A model generated the notes under the pieces. That model made no database searches. It had not been told where the DNA came from and worked only from the letters and a program-made list of their open reading frames with translations. The position numbers and the translations under genes were made by a program. DNA of 64,000 bases. Source: Mycolicibacterium tokaiense. Its GTDB lineage: Bacteria > Actinomycetota > Actinomycetes > Mycobacteriales > Mycobacteriaceae. The stretch spans positions 1,426,001 through 1,490,000 of the forward strand of contig NZ_AP022600.1 of assembly GCF_010725885.1 (NCBI RefSeq). The letters are read 5' to 3'. The first letter of the stretch is position 1, and each line of letters opens with the position of its first letter. This document shows, piece after piece, positions 52,197 to 61,628 of the stretch.

Positions 52197-53639
52197 TCAG
52201 TCGTTCATGCGGGCGATCCAGCGCTGCAGGCTGCGCACGAACGACTGCGGCACCCGGTCGGGATCCATCAGATCGTTCTCCGCCAGCAGGCTGCCCTCCC
52301 CGGCGATGGTGTCCGCGGTGAAGGGCGTCAGAGTCCGCCCCTGACCGCGGGCCTGCTCGATGGCGGCGACCAGGGATCCGTGCTGCTCCACCGACCGGGC
52401 GAACTCGCCGGGGTCCACGCCGAGGTGCTCGGCGATCAGACCGTCGCGGAATTCCGTGATCGCGGACCGCTGAGCATCGTCGGCCGCCTCGAAGGCCAGG
52501 TCACATTCCTTGTCGAACCCCAGGGAACGGTTGTTGAGGTTCGACGAGCCGATTCGCAGCAACTGGTCGTCGATCACCATCACCTTGGAATGGACGTAGA
52601 CCCCTGTCTCGGGTCCGACGACCGGCCAGTACACCCCCAGCCGGCCGTGCTTGTCGGCCTCCCACAGCATGTGCAACAGGCGGTAGCGGGCGCTGTCCAT
52701 CGACTGCTCCTCGAGCACACTCTCGGAGTGTCGCGGCAGCACGATCACCACCTCCGGGCCTTCGGGCTCGCGTAGCCGCACCGCCAGTACGTCGACGATC
52801 TTGCGGGAGGCCAGGTACTGGTTCTCCAGGTAGATCGATCGGTCCGCGACGGCCAGGGCGGCGAGGTTGAGCGCCTCGACCTCCCGCACCTCGGCATGCT
52901 CGGGCAGCTCCGGCAGCGTGCGCGCGATGCCGACCCGGACATCGCGCATCGTCGGCTCCAGCCCGCGCGGCCACACCACGTGGGTGGCCGCCACCGGCTC
53001 CAGCTGCACCCCGGTCGCGGTGAACCAGCGCTCCCGGGCGTGTTCGGCCAGCGCCGCGGCTGCAGCCCCGTCCACCGCAGCCGCCACGTCGTGCCGGGGA
53101 CCGTAGACGTGGCCGACGTTCTTGCGGAATTCGTTGCGTTCCAAGTGTTCTCGGGTGTCCCACCGGTCCACGGTGAGGTCCATCCCACCGCAGAAGGCGA
53201 TGGCGTCGTCGACCACCACGATCTTCTGGTGCGGTACCGCGCCCAGCGGGTGCACCCCGTCCACGGCAAACTGCAGGCGGTCGCTACTGAGCCGGTTCAT
53301 CAGCGCCACCGGCGTCACCGCACCCCACATGGACTCGAACGCCGACACCAACCGCACGTTCGAACGCAGCAGGTGGATCTCGAGATCGGGTCGGATGCGC
53401 ACCAGGTAGCGCAGCAGGGTGCCCAACGGATTGGGCCCCGGCAGCGTCTTGCCGCCGCGCTCCATCAACATCCGGGTGTCGAAATCCCAGCCGATGAGCA
53501 GGATGCGACGGCGGGCCCGCAGCATGGCCGCCTTCACCTGCCGGAAGTAGTCCTGCCCGTCCACGATGCAGGCCACCCGGTCGGCGTGCTCCACGCGCCA
53601 GCACGTCTGACCGCTGACCAACAGGCGCCCGTCGCGCAT
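52197..53639 (-). CDS. Phospholipase D-family protein
   Basis: A 480-residue protein with two HKD motifs: VPHQKIVVVDDAIAFCGGMDL in the first half and VHSKVMVIDDQLLRIGSSNLNNRS in the second, the pair that makes one PLD active site. ILLIGWDFDTRM at the N-terminus is shared with cytosolic PLDs. There are no membrane segments, so bacterial cardiolipin synthase of the usual membrane type is less likely than a soluble or exported phospholipase D. Divergent from the Ski2-like helicase gene, with 77 bp between the starts. Confidence 0.9.
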   Translation of the reverse strand: MRDGRLLVSGQTCWRVEHADRVACIVDGQDYFRQVKAAMLRARRRILLIGWDFDTRMLMERGGKTLPGPNPLGTLLRYLVRIRPDLEIHLLRSNVRLVSAFESMWGAVTPVALMNRLSSDRLQFAVDGVHPLGAVPHQKIVVVDDAIAFCGGMDLTVDRWDTREHLERNEFRKNVGHVYGPRHDVAAAVDGAAAAALAEHARERWFTATGVQLEPVAATHVVWPRGLEPTMRDVRVGIARTLPELPEHAEVREVEALNLAALAVADRSIYLENQYLASRKIVDVLAVRLREPEGPEVVIVLPRHSESVLEEQSMDSARYRLLHMLWEADKHGRLGVYWPVVGPETGVYVHSKVMVIDDQLLRIGSSNLNNRSLGFDKECDLAFEAADDAQRSAITEFRDGLIAEHLGVDPGEFARSVEQHGSLVAAIEQARGQGRTLTPFTADTIAGEGSLLAENDLMDPDRVPQSFVRSLQRWIARMND

Positions 53640-53716
53640 CTGGTGTGTCTACCACAGCCGCGCGCCGTCGGCCGGTGACGCGGGCAACCCGGGGGTCAGG
53701 CACGCTGGTACCCGAC

Positions 53717-56245
53717 ATGAGCACTCCTCTGCTGCCCGACCCGAGCGACCTGACCGCGCTGCGCGCACGCGGCTCGGACGCCGACGACCTGTTCACCTCG
53801 TTCGCCGAGTGGGCGCAGGACAACGGCACGCCGCTGTATCCGGCGCAGGAAGAGGCGCTGATCGAACTGGTCAGCGGCGCCAACGTGGTGCTGGCCACCC
53901 CGACCGGGTCCGGCAAGTCGCTGGTGGCCGCCGGCGCGCAGTACGCCGCGCTGGCGGGCGGACGGCGCAGCTACTACACCGCCCCGATCAAGGCGCTGGT
54001 CAGCGAGAAGTTCTTCGCCCTGTGCGACGTGTTCGGCGCCGCCAACGTCGGCATGCTCACCGGCGACGCGGCGGTGAACGCGCAAGCCCCGATCATCGCG
54101 TGCACGGCCGAGATCCTGGCGAATGTGGCGCTGCGGGAAGGCGCGGACGCCGACATCGGGCTGTGTGTGATGGACGAGTTCCACTTCTACGGCGACCCGG
54201 ACCGGGGCTGGGCCTGGCAGGCGCCGCTGCTCGAGCTGCCGCGGGCGCAGTTCCTGCTGATGTCGGCGACCCTGGGCGACGTCGCGTTCCTGCGGTCGGA
54301 CCTGACCCGGCGCACCGGGCGACCCACCGCGCTGGTGGCCGGCGCCGAGCGCCCGGTGCCGTTGTTCTATTCGTATGCCACCACGCCGATGCATGAGACG
54401 ATCGGCGATCTGCTGGACACCCGCCAAGCCCCGGTGTACGTCGTGCACTTCACCCAGGCGTCGGCGCTGGAGCGTGCGCAGGCGCTGATGAGTGTCAACG
54501 TCAGCACCAAAGAGGAGAAGGCGGCCATCGCCGAGCACATCGGCGGGTTCCGGTTCTCGACGGCCTTCGGCGCCACGTTGTCGCGACTGGTGCGCCACGG
54601 CATCGGCGTCCACCACGCCGGCATGCTGCCCAAGTACCGGCGCCTGGTCGAGCAGCTGGCCCAGGCCGGGCTGCTGAAGGTCATCTGCGGCACCGACACC
54701 CTCGGCGTCGGCATCAACGTGCCGATCCGCACCGTGGTGTTCTCGGCGCTGTCCAAGTACGACGGCACCCGCACCCGGCTGCTCAACGCCCGCGAGTTCC
54801 ACCAGATCGCCGGGCGCGCCGGGCGGGCCGGCTTCGACACCGTGGGCACCGTGGTGGTGCAGGCCCCCGAGCACGAGGTGGAGAACCTCAAGCAGTTCGC
54901 CAAAGTCGCCGACGATCCGAAGAAACGCCGGAAACTGGTGCGGCGCAAGGTTCCCGAGGGCATGGTCCCCTGGAGCGAGAAGACCATGACTCGGCTGATC
55001 GAGGCCACACCGGAAGCGCTGACCAGCAACATGAAGGTGTCGACGGCGATGATCCTCGACGTCGTGGACCGCCCGGGTGACCCGTTCGTGGCCATGCGCC
55101 GGTTGCTCACCGACAACCACGAGCCCCGCAAACGTCAGCTGCGGTTGATCCGGGAAGCGGTCGGCATCGCGCGTTCACTGCTGCAGGCCGGCGTCCTCGA
55201 GCGCCTCGACGCGCCCGAACCCGACGGGCGCCGCTACCGGCTGACCGTCAACCTGCCGCCGGACTTCGCCCTCAACCAGCCGCTGTCCACGTTTGCCCTG
55301 GCCGCCATCGACGTCCTGGACCCGAACTCGGAAACCTATGCCCTGGACGTTGTTTCGGTGATCGAAGCGACGCTCGAAGACCCCCGCCAGATCATCGCCG
55401 CGCAGCTGAAGAAGGCCAGAGGCGAGGCGGTGGCCGCCATGAAGGCCGAGGGCATCGAGTACGAGGAGCGGCTGGAGCTGCTCGATGAGGTCAGCTATCC
55501 CAAGCCGCTGGAAGAGCTGCTGGGCCACGTCTACGAGGTCTACCTGCAGTCCAACCCGTGGGCCGCCGACGGCCAGTTGTCCCCCAAATCCGTTGTCCGC
55601 GAGATGTGGGAGCGTGTCCTCACCTTCAAGGAACTGGTCAGTGTCTACGGCCTCACCCGGTCCGAGGGGGCGGTGCTGCGGTACCTGTCGGACGCGTTCA
55701 AGGCGCTGCGGTCCGGTGTGCCCGCGGCGGCGCGGACCGAGGATCTGACCGACATCGTGGAATGGCTGGGTGAGCTGGTGCGCCAGGTGGACTCCAGCCT
55801 GCTCGACGAGTGGGAGCAGCTCACCGACCCCGACCGCCCGCACGATGTCCCGGTGCCGGTGCCGGCCCGCCCGCGCCCGCTCACCGGCAACGAGCGGGCC
55901 TTCACCGCGATGGTGCGCAATGCGTTGTTCCGGCGGGTCGAACTGTTCGCCCGCGGACGCTGGGCCGAGCTGGGCGACCTGCACCCCGGCTGGCCGGTGG
56001 AGCGCTGGGAGGCCGTCGGCGAGGACTACTTCGACGAGCACGACGACGTGGGTACCGGCGCCGACGCACGCGGGCCTGCGCTGCTGATCATCCAGCGCGA
56101 TCCGGGACGGTGGCGGGTGCGCCAGATCCTCGACGACCCGGCCGGCGATCACGACTGGGGCTTCGACGTCGAGGTGGACCTCGAGGCGTCCGACGAGGCC
56201 GGGGAACCGGTGCTGACCCTGGTGGACGCGGGACGGTTGGACTGA
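53717..56245 (+). CDS. Ski2-like DEAD/DEAH helicase with DUF3516 C-terminal region
   Basis: An 842-residue superfamily 2 helicase. Q-like YPAQEEALIELV, Walker A ATPTGSGKSL (Lys67), APIKALVSEK, DEFH box in VMDEFHFYGD, MSATLGD, then GIGVHHAGMLPKYR, GTDTLGVGINVPIRTVVF and QIAGRAGRAGFDT make up motifs I to VI of the Ski2/Mtr4/HelY type. After residue 420 the helical C-terminal region, including the LLGHVYEVYLQSNPW and LYGLTRSEGAVLRYLSD segments, corresponds to DUF3516. It likely unwinds structured RNA or RNA-DNA hybrids. Distinct from the longer HelY. The start ATG 53717 is chosen over an upstream extension with no conserved residues. Confidence 0.9.
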   Translation: MSTPLLPDPSDLTALRARGSDADDLFTSFAEWAQDNGTPLYPAQEEALIELVSGANVVLATPTGSGKSLVAAGAQYAALAGGRRSYYTAPIKALVSEKFFALCDVFGAANVGMLTGDAAVNAQAPIIACTAEILANVALREGADADIGLCVMDEFHFYGDPDRGWAWQAPLLELPRAQFLLMSATLGDVAFLRSDLTRRTGRPTALVAGAERPVPLFYSYATTPMHETIGDLLDTRQAPVYVVHFTQASALERAQALMSVNVSTKEEKAAIAEHIGGFRFSTAFGATLSRLVRHGIGVHHAGMLPKYRRLVEQLAQAGLLKVICGTDTLGVGINVPIRTVVFSALSKYDGTRTRLLNAREFHQIAGRAGRAGFDTVGTVVVQAPEHEVENLKQFAKVADDPKKRRKLVRRKVPEGMVPWSEKTMTRLIEATPEALTSNMKVSTAMILDVVDRPGDPFVAMRRLLTDNHEPRKRQLRLIREAVGIARSLLQAGVLERLDAPEPDGRRYRLTVNLPPDFALNQPLSTFALAAIDVLDPNSETYALDVVSVIEATLEDPRQIIAAQLKKARGEAVAAMKAEGIEYEERLELLDEVSYPKPLEELLGHVYEVYLQSNPWAADGQLSPKSVVREMWERVLTFKELVSVYGLTRSEGAVLRYLSDAFKALRSGVPAAARTEDLTDIVEWLGELVRQVDSSLLDEWEQLTDPDRPHDVPVPVPARPRPLTGNERAFTAMVRNALFRRVELFARGRWAELGDLHPGWPVERWEAVGEDYFDEHDDVGTGADARGPALLIIQRDPGRWRVRQILDDPAGDHDWGFDVEVDLEASDEAGEPVLTLVDAGRLD

Positions 56246-56282
56246 CAGGTTCGGCCCCCGGCAAGGTCCTAGGGTGAGTGTC

Positions 56283-57353
56283 ATGGCCGACGAATTCGCG
56301 ATCACCGATGTCCCGTTCACCCACGACCCCTGGACGGCGGCGCGGGATCGCTACGCGACCATGCCGTACCGGCGCGTGGGGACCTCCGGACTGCTGTTGC
56401 CCGCGATCTCGCTGGGGCTCTGGTACAACTTCGGAGACAACCGGCCCTTCGACGGCCAGCGCGAGATCCTGCGCCACGCGTTCGACCGCGGTATCACCCA
56501 CTTCGACCTGGCCAACAACTACGGCCCGCCCTACGGTTCGGCCGAGGAGAACTTCGGCCGGATGATGCGGCGCGACTTCAAGCCCTACCGCAACGAGTTG
56601 GTCATCTCCACCAAGGCCGGTTGGGACATGTGGCCCGGTCCGTACGGTCAACTCGGCGGGCGGACGTACCTGCTGAACAGCCTCGACGAGTCGCTGGACC
56701 GCATGAGTCTGGACTACGTCGACATCTTCTACTCACACCGCATCGACCCGGTGACGCCGCTGGAGGAAACGATCGGCGCCCTGGACACCGCGGTCCGCGC
56801 CGGCAAGACCCGCTACGTGGGCATCTCGTCGTATTCGCCGAGCAAGACCGCCGAGGCCGCGGAGATCGCGGCGCGGCTGGGCACGCCGCTGGTGATCCAC
56901 CAGCCGTCGTACTCGTTGTTGAACCGCTGGATCGAAGGTGGTCTGACCGCCGAGCTGGGCAAGGCGGGCATGGGCGCCATCGCCTTCACCGCCCTGGCCC
57001 AGGGTCTGCTGACCGATCGCTACCTCGAGCAGCCCGCCGATGAGATCAGCCGTGCCACCGCCCGGCCCACCTTCGACGACGAGTTGGTCACCGACCAGGT
57101 GCGCGAGCAACTGCGGGGGCTGGCTGCCGTGGCCCAGCGGCGCGGCCAGTCGCTGGCTCAGCTGGCCCTGGCCTGGGTGCTGCGCGATCCCGCGGTGTCG
57201 TCCACGCTGGTGGGCGCATCGAGTGTGAAGCAGTTGGACGAGAACCTGGGGGCGCTGGACAACCTGGACTTCACCGACGACGAGCTGGCCGAAATCGACC
57301 GCTATGCAACAGATTCCGGTATCGACCTGTGGCGCGAGAGCTCGGACGTCTAG
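56283..57353 (+). CDS. Aldo-keto reductase, L-glyceraldehyde-3-phosphate reductase (YghZ) type
   Basis: A 356-residue AKR. The catalytic tetrad is visible as Asp and Tyr in THFDLANNYGPPYGSAEENFG, Lys in ISTKAGWDM and His in IFYSHRID. The motifs MPYRRVGTSGLLLP, WYNFGDN and the C-terminal STLVGASSVKQLDENLGAL are those of YghZ/GprA (AKR14), which reduces L-glyceraldehyde-3-phosphate and methylglyoxal with NADPH. The ATG at 56283 keeps the usual N-terminus. It overlaps the following dehydrogenase gene by one base (TAGTG), so both are co-transcribed. Confidence 0.9.
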   Translation: MADEFAITDVPFTHDPWTAARDRYATMPYRRVGTSGLLLPAISLGLWYNFGDNRPFDGQREILRHAFDRGITHFDLANNYGPPYGSAEENFGRMMRRDFKPYRNELVISTKAGWDMWPGPYGQLGGRTYLLNSLDESLDRMSLDYVDIFYSHRIDPVTPLEETIGALDTAVRAGKTRYVGISSYSPSKTAEAAEIAARLGTPLVIHQPSYSLLNRWIEGGLTAELGKAGMGAIAFTALAQGLLTDRYLEQPADEISRATARPTFDDELVTDQVREQLRGLAAVAQRRGQSLAQLALAWVLRDPAVSSTLVGASSVKQLDENLGALDNLDFTDDELAEIDRYATDSGIDLWRESSDV

Positions 57354-58249
57354 TGAAGGTGCTGGTTCCCGATGACCTCGGCATGCGGATGCTGGGATCG
57401 TCGCCACCAGTGGTGCCGGTGCGCTACACCGCCGGTTCACCCTGGCCCGAAGAACACCTGGACGCCGAAGCGGTGGTGGTGGACTTCACCGAGGCCGAAG
57501 CCACCGGGCACCGCCTCGGCGACCTCCCCCAGCTGCGACTGGTGCAAACGCTGCACGCCGGCTACGAGCAGTGGCGACCGTTCGTCCCCGAGGGGGTGAT
57601 GTTGTCGAACGGCCGAGGCGCCCATGGTGGTTCCACCGCCGAGTGGGTGGTGGCGGTGCTGCTGAACATCTACCGTGAGCTGCCGATGTTCGCCCGGCAG
57701 CAGGACGCCGGGGTGTGGCGCCAGCAGGACACCGACACCCTGATCGGTAAACGGGTCGTGGTGCTCGGGGCCGGGGATCTGGGCACCAATCTGGCGGCGC
57801 GGCTGGCACCGTTCGACACCGACGTCACGCTGGTGGGACGCACGGCGCGGCCGGGTGTCGTCGCCCTGTCCGACGTCGCCACCCTGCTGCCCGAGGCCGA
57901 CGCGGTGGTCTCGATGTTGCCCGACGACCCGTCCACCCGCCATACCGTCGACCGGGATTTCCTGGCCCGCATGCGCGACGGTGCCGTCCTGGTCAACGCG
58001 GGTCGGGGTCCGGCGGTGGACACCGACGCCCTGCTCGTCGAACTGCGGTCCGGACGGCTGCGCGCGGCGCTCGACGTCACCGATCCCGAACCGCTGCCCC
58101 CGGGTCATCCGTTGTGGTCGGCCCCCGGTCTGCTGGTCACGCCGCACGTGGCCGGGAGCACCGCCGGAGCCGCTGAACGCGGATGGAAGGTGGCGCTGGC
58201 CCAGTTGCTGGCCTTCGCCGAGACCGGGGTGCCGCCGAACCGGGTCTGA
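57353..58249 (+). CDS. D-isomer-specific 2-hydroxyacid dehydrogenase
   Basis: A 298-residue NAD-binding oxidoreductase. Rossmann motif GKRVVVLGAGDLGTNLAARL, the substrate arginine in VNAGRGPAVD, the acidic residue in DVTDPEPLPPGHPLW and the catalytic histidine in LLVTPHVAGSTAG are in the usual order. The N-terminal substrate-binding domain is short, as in the glyoxylate/hydroxypyruvate reductase A group. It likely reduces an alpha-keto acid such as hydroxypyruvate or glyoxylate. Start GTG 57353 lies in the stop of the aldo-keto reductase gene. Confidence 0.88.
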   Translation: MKVLVPDDLGMRMLGSSPPVVPVRYTAGSPWPEEHLDAEAVVVDFTEAEATGHRLGDLPQLRLVQTLHAGYEQWRPFVPEGVMLSNGRGAHGGSTAEWVVAVLLNIYRELPMFARQQDAGVWRQQDTDTLIGKRVVVLGAGDLGTNLAARLAPFDTDVTLVGRTARPGVVALSDVATLLPEADAVVSMLPDDPSTRHTVDRDFLARMRDGAVLVNAGRGPAVDTDALLVELRSGRLRAALDVTDPEPLPPGHPLWSAPGLLVTPHVAGSTAGAAERGWKVALAQLLAFAETGVPPNRV

Positions 58250-58265
58250 TGACAGAATTTCGCCG

Positions 58266-59468
58266 GTGACGGCACCCGTATTCGACGTGGAGACGTTCCG
58301 CGGCCAGTTTCCCGCGCTCGACTCGGGAACTGCGTTCTTCGACGGCCCCGGAGGTTCGCAGACCCCGGTCCCGGTCGCCGACGCCATCCGGTCCGCGCTG
58401 CTGGCGCCGCTGGCCAACCGCGGTAGTGTCACCGCGGCGGCACGCAATGCCGAGGACCTGGTGCTGAGCTGCCGCGACGCGCTGGCCGATCTGCTGGGTG
58501 TCGCCGCCGACGAGGTGGTCTTCGGCCGCAGCATGACCGCGTTGACTTTCGACTTCGCCAGAACCCTTGCCCGGCAGTGGCGCCCGGGTGACGAGATCGT
58601 GGTGACCCGGCTGGATCACGACGCCAACGTCCGGCCGTGGGTGCTGGCCGCCGACGCGGCGGGAGCGACGGTGCGGTGGGTGGACTTCGACCCCGCCACC
58701 GCTGAACTGTCGGTCGCGGACGTGGCCGCGCAGCTGAGCGAGCGGACCCGGGTGGTCGCCGTCACCGCCGCGTCCAACCTGATCGGCACGATGCCCGACA
58801 TCGCCGCCATCGCCACCCACGTGCACGGCGCGGGAGCGCTGCTCTACGTCGACGGTGTGCACTACACAGCTCACCACAATGTCGATGTGCCCGCGTTGGG
58901 AGCCGACTTCTTCGCCTGCTCGCCGTACAAGTTCCTGGGCCCGCACTGCGGTGTGGTGGCCGCACGCGGCGAGCTACTGGCCGAACTGCACCCGGACAAG
59001 CTGGTGCCCTCCCCTGATCGGGTGCCGGAACGCTTCGAGCACGGCACCCTGCCGTACGAGCTGATGGCAGGCACCACGGCAGCGGTCGACGTCCTGGCCG
59101 GCCTCGCCGCCGGCGACAGCCGGCGCGAGCGCCTGGTAGCGGCCATGGGCGCCATCGATGCCCACGAGCTGGCGTTGCGGCAACGGATCGAGGCCGGGCT
59201 GGCGCACCTGCGCGGGATCAGCGTGCATTCCCGCGCTGCGCGACGCACTCCGACGCTGCTGATCACCTTCGAGGGCGCCGACGCCGCTGCGGTGAGTGCC
59301 GAACTGGCCCGCCGCGACATCAACGCCCCCTCCGGCAGCTTCTACGCCTATGAGGCTTCGCGTCGGCTGGGTCTGGGCGAGGCCGGCGGGGTGCGAATCG
59401 GGCTGGCACCGTACAACACCGACGCCGAGGTGGACCGACTGCTGGCGGCGCTGGAATCGGTCACCTAG
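58266..59468 (+). CDS. Class V aminotransferase-fold PLP protein (cysteine desulfurase-like, no catalytic Cys)
   Basis: A 400-residue PLP enzyme. The N-terminal FFDGPGGSQTPVPVADAI, SMTALTFDFARTLAR, RLDHDANVRPW and LYVDGVHYTAHHN (PLP aspartate and histidine) lead to the Schiff-base Lys222 in CSPYKFLGPHCGV. The C-terminal loop where cysteine desulfurases have R-x-G-x-x-C reads APSGSFYAYEASRRLG, with no cysteine at the active position. It is therefore unlikely to mobilise sulfur and fits the EgtE, isopenicillin-epimerase-like or mycobacterial Rv3778c-type group. It starts at GTG 58266, 16 bp after the dehydrogenase gene. It overlaps the GH5 gene stop by 4 bp. Confidence 0.85.
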   Translation: MTAPVFDVETFRGQFPALDSGTAFFDGPGGSQTPVPVADAIRSALLAPLANRGSVTAAARNAEDLVLSCRDALADLLGVAADEVVFGRSMTALTFDFARTLARQWRPGDEIVVTRLDHDANVRPWVLAADAAGATVRWVDFDPATAELSVADVAAQLSERTRVVAVTAASNLIGTMPDIAAIATHVHGAGALLYVDGVHYTAHHNVDVPALGADFFACSPYKFLGPHCGVVAARGELLAELHPDKLVPSPDRVPERFEHGTLPYELMAGTTAAVDVLAGLAAGDSRRERLVAAMGAIDAHELALRQRIEAGLAHLRGISVHSRAARRTPTLLITFEGADAAAVSAELARRDINAPSGSFYAYEASRRLGLGEAGGVRIGLAPYNTDAEVDRLLAALESVT

Positions 59469-60679
59469 CGCGTCACGATGCGCGCCCTGCGAGGCCGCCA
59501 CTGCGAGTCGGGGTGGCGCGACGGGGCGCCGTCCAACCGGCCGGTGAGCGTGCGAAGAGTGTGTATCTCGCGGTCGCGGTACGGTCTGCCGCCGCGGTGC
59601 AGCAGATCGTGGAACCATTCGCGCGGCGGTTCGGCCACGTAGGGTCGGTCCCAGGAATCCCACGGCAGATAAGTCTGGGTCTTCCCGGCGATCAGTCCCC
59701 AGGTATACGTTCCGACGTTGCGGCGCTGGGCAACCGGCAGAATGCCCTCGATGGTGCTGCCCTCCGGCCTGGCCATGTACTCGGTACAGATCAGGGGCCG
59801 CTGCCATGGGCTCAGCTCGTTGATCCGGAAATCGAACTCCCCCGGCGGGGCGTAACTGTGGAAGGTGATGACGTCGGAATTCTCCAGTTGGATGCCGGCG
59901 ATCTCGGTCCGCCGGGCCGCATCTCCCCACTCCCCCTCCCAGACGCCGCTGGTCAACGGTTGGCTGGGGTTCACCTCGCGGGCCCAGCGGAACACCTGGG
60001 GCAGCAACTGGGCCACCAGGTCCAGCTTGTCCGGGTTCTCCACACGACGGTAGACCCGCGCCGGGTTGTCGGGTTCGTTCCACAGATCCCAGCCGAGCAC
60101 GCGGTCGTCGTTGCGGAACTGGGTCAGCACACCTCGGACGTAGTCGTTCATCACCAGGGTGTAGCGCCGGTCACCCAGCCGCTCGGCTCCCGGGCTCTGC
60201 GCCCAGCGCGAGTTGTGGATGCCGCGTTGCGGGGCGAGCTGCCTGCCCGCGCGGGGCAGTGGATCCCAGCACGAATCGAACAGGACCAGAAGAGGTTTGA
60301 TGCGGTTGCGATCCGCGATCCCGAGGAACTGGTCGAGTCGTCGCAGGAACCCCACCCTATCCTGGGTCCACAGCTGATCGTGCAGGAACACCCGCACGGT
60401 GTTGATGCCGATCAACCGGGCCAAGCGCAGTTCACTCTGGATGAGTGAGGGATCGAACGTCTCGGCCTGGAACATCTCGAACTGGTTGACGGCATTGGAG
60501 GGGATGTAGTTTGCGCCCACCAACCATTGCTGCGCCCGATACCAGGTATGCGCCCGCTGGGGGCTCCACCGCACCGGCGCCGCCAGCGCACGCGGCGTCT
60601 GCGTGAGCGTCAATACTGCAGCCGCAGAAGCGACTACGGGGATCTTGAGCGCAGTTCGCCGACCGACCACAGGCACCAC
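59465..60679 (-). CDS. Tat-exported glycoside hydrolase family 5-like protein
   Basis: A 404-residue protein with a Tat-type signal: GRRTALK near residues 6-12, a hydrophobic stretch (IPVVASAAAVLTLTQ), and cleavage near ALAA-PV. The catalytic TIM barrel has the acid/base glutamate in LGWDLWNEPDN and the likely nucleophile in PLICTEYMARPEG, with IGINTVRVFLHD and ITFHSYAPP between, as in GH5 endoglucanases and mannanases. Likely acts on a beta-glucan or mannan outside the membrane. GTG 60679, seven bases behind AGGGGGA, is preferred; an ATG at 60727 is in frame but would bury the signal. Convergent with the aminotransferase-fold gene. Confidence 0.85.
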   Translation of the reverse strand: MVPVVGRRTALKIPVVASAAAVLTLTQTPRALAAPVRWSPQRAHTWYRAQQWLVGANYIPSNAVNQFEMFQAETFDPSLIQSELRLARLIGINTVRVFLHDQLWTQDRVGFLRRLDQFLGIADRNRIKPLLVLFDSCWDPLPRAGRQLAPQRGIHNSRWAQSPGAERLGDRRYTLVMNDYVRGVLTQFRNDDRVLGWDLWNEPDNPARVYRRVENPDKLDLVAQLLPQVFRWAREVNPSQPLTSGVWEGEWGDAARRTEIAGIQLENSDVITFHSYAPPGEFDFRINELSPWQRPLICTEYMARPEGSTIEGILPVAQRRNVGTYTWGLIAGKTQTYLPWDSWDRPYVAEPPREWFHDLLHRGGRPYRDREIHTLRTLTGRLDGAPSRHPDSQWRPRRARIVTR

Positions 60680-61016
60680 AGTGCATCCCCCTGCCAGCTT
60701 GGCATCGATTCGGGCACAGACCGCCACAGCTCCGTGGCCTCACCACTGCGGCCCCCCGCCGCGCGGCACCCACACTACCTTCAGTCCGTCGCTGCGGGGC
60801 GGCGGCGTGTTACACCGGCAGTTCGCCCCGCAACAGCATAGATATGCGAATTAGCTTGACAGGCAGCCACTCTCAGGGTGTGCCCAGCAGCGAGTCACCG
60901 AACATTCAGGTCACCGGCCCAGCGGAGGACATTCAAACGTTCGAACGGTGCGTTTGCGGCTCACCTGCATCTTTCTCGCTGTTGACAAACGATCGTTCGG
61001 TTGGGAGCATCGGAGC
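60680..61016. promoter_or_regulatory. 337-bp gap between GH5 and TetR genes with TetR-type palindromes and a promoter
   Basis: No gene is visible here. The right part has a palindrome CGTTCGAACG (60938-60947) inside a wider inverted repeat CAAACG/CGTTTG (60934-60956). A -35 hexamer TTGACA (60982-60987) is directly followed by a second palindrome AACGATCGTT (60988-60997). A -10-like GAGCAT at 61005-61010 would place the transcript start at the ATG 61017, a leaderless mRNA. The palindromes suit self-repression by the TetR protein. The left 200 bp show nothing definite. Confidence 0.6.
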
Positions 61017-61628
61017 ATGCCCGATACCGCCACCCGAAGGGTCCGTCCGGCCACCGGTGGTGGCAGCCAGGTGGTCCTCGACGCCGCGGTGCAGAACTTC
61101 CAGGCCCGGGGGTATCACGGGACCTCCATCCGCGACATCGCCCGGGACGCGGGGATGACCCCGGCGTCCATCTATCACCACTTCCCGTCGAAACAGCGCA
61201 TCCTGCAACACATCATGGAAGCGGTGATGAAAGACGTCATCGCGGCCACCAACGCGGCACTGCTCCAGTCGGGCAACTCCCCGACCGAGCAACTCGACGC
61301 GCTCGTGCAGGCCTGGGTGCTGTTCCACACCCAGCGTCGGGCTGAGGCACTGATCGGCGCCTCCGAGATCCGCAGCCTGGATGACGTGGGCCACCGCATC
61401 GTGGTGGCGCTGCGCGACCAGCAGGAGCAGATGTTCCGGGTGATCATCGACCGCGGCGTTGCCGAGGGCGTGTTCGCCACCGCGCACCCGCACGAGGCCG
61501 CGAGGGCCATCATCAACATGGGATCTTCGATCGCCGGCTGGTACCGGCCCGACGGCGATCTGTCCCCCGAGGACATCGCCCGGCGCTACGCCGACCTGGC
61601 GTTGGGAACAGTGGGAGCACAACGATGA
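61017..61628 (+). CDS. TetR-family regulator heading an acyl-CoA catabolic operon
   Basis: A 203-residue TetR protein. DNA-binding part at residues about 18-62: VVLDAAVQNFQARGYHGTS, IRDIARDAGMTPASIYHHFPSKQRIL. The ligand domain has AALIGASEIRSLDD-like segments found in regulators of fatty-acid and steroid catabolism. It overlaps the APH gene by 4 nt (ATGA) and so is made from the same mRNA as the enzymes it likely controls. Two palindromes just upstream are probable operators. The ligand is probably an acyl-CoA of the pathway. Confidence 0.88.
   Translation: MPDTATRRVRPATGGGSQVVLDAAVQNFQARGYHGTSIRDIARDAGMTPASIYHHFPSKQRILQHIMEAVMKDVIAATNAALLQSGNSPTEQLDALVQAWVLFHTQRRAEALIGASEIRSLDDVGHRIVVALRDQQEQMFRVIIDRGVAEGVFATAHPHEAARAIINMGSSIAGWYRPDGDLSPEDIARRYADLALGTVGAQR

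Noticed and set aside
52197..53639. Cardiolipin synthase
   Set aside because: Two HKD motifs are present but the N-terminal membrane helices of the usual bacterial synthase are absent, so only the PLD superfamily is claimed.
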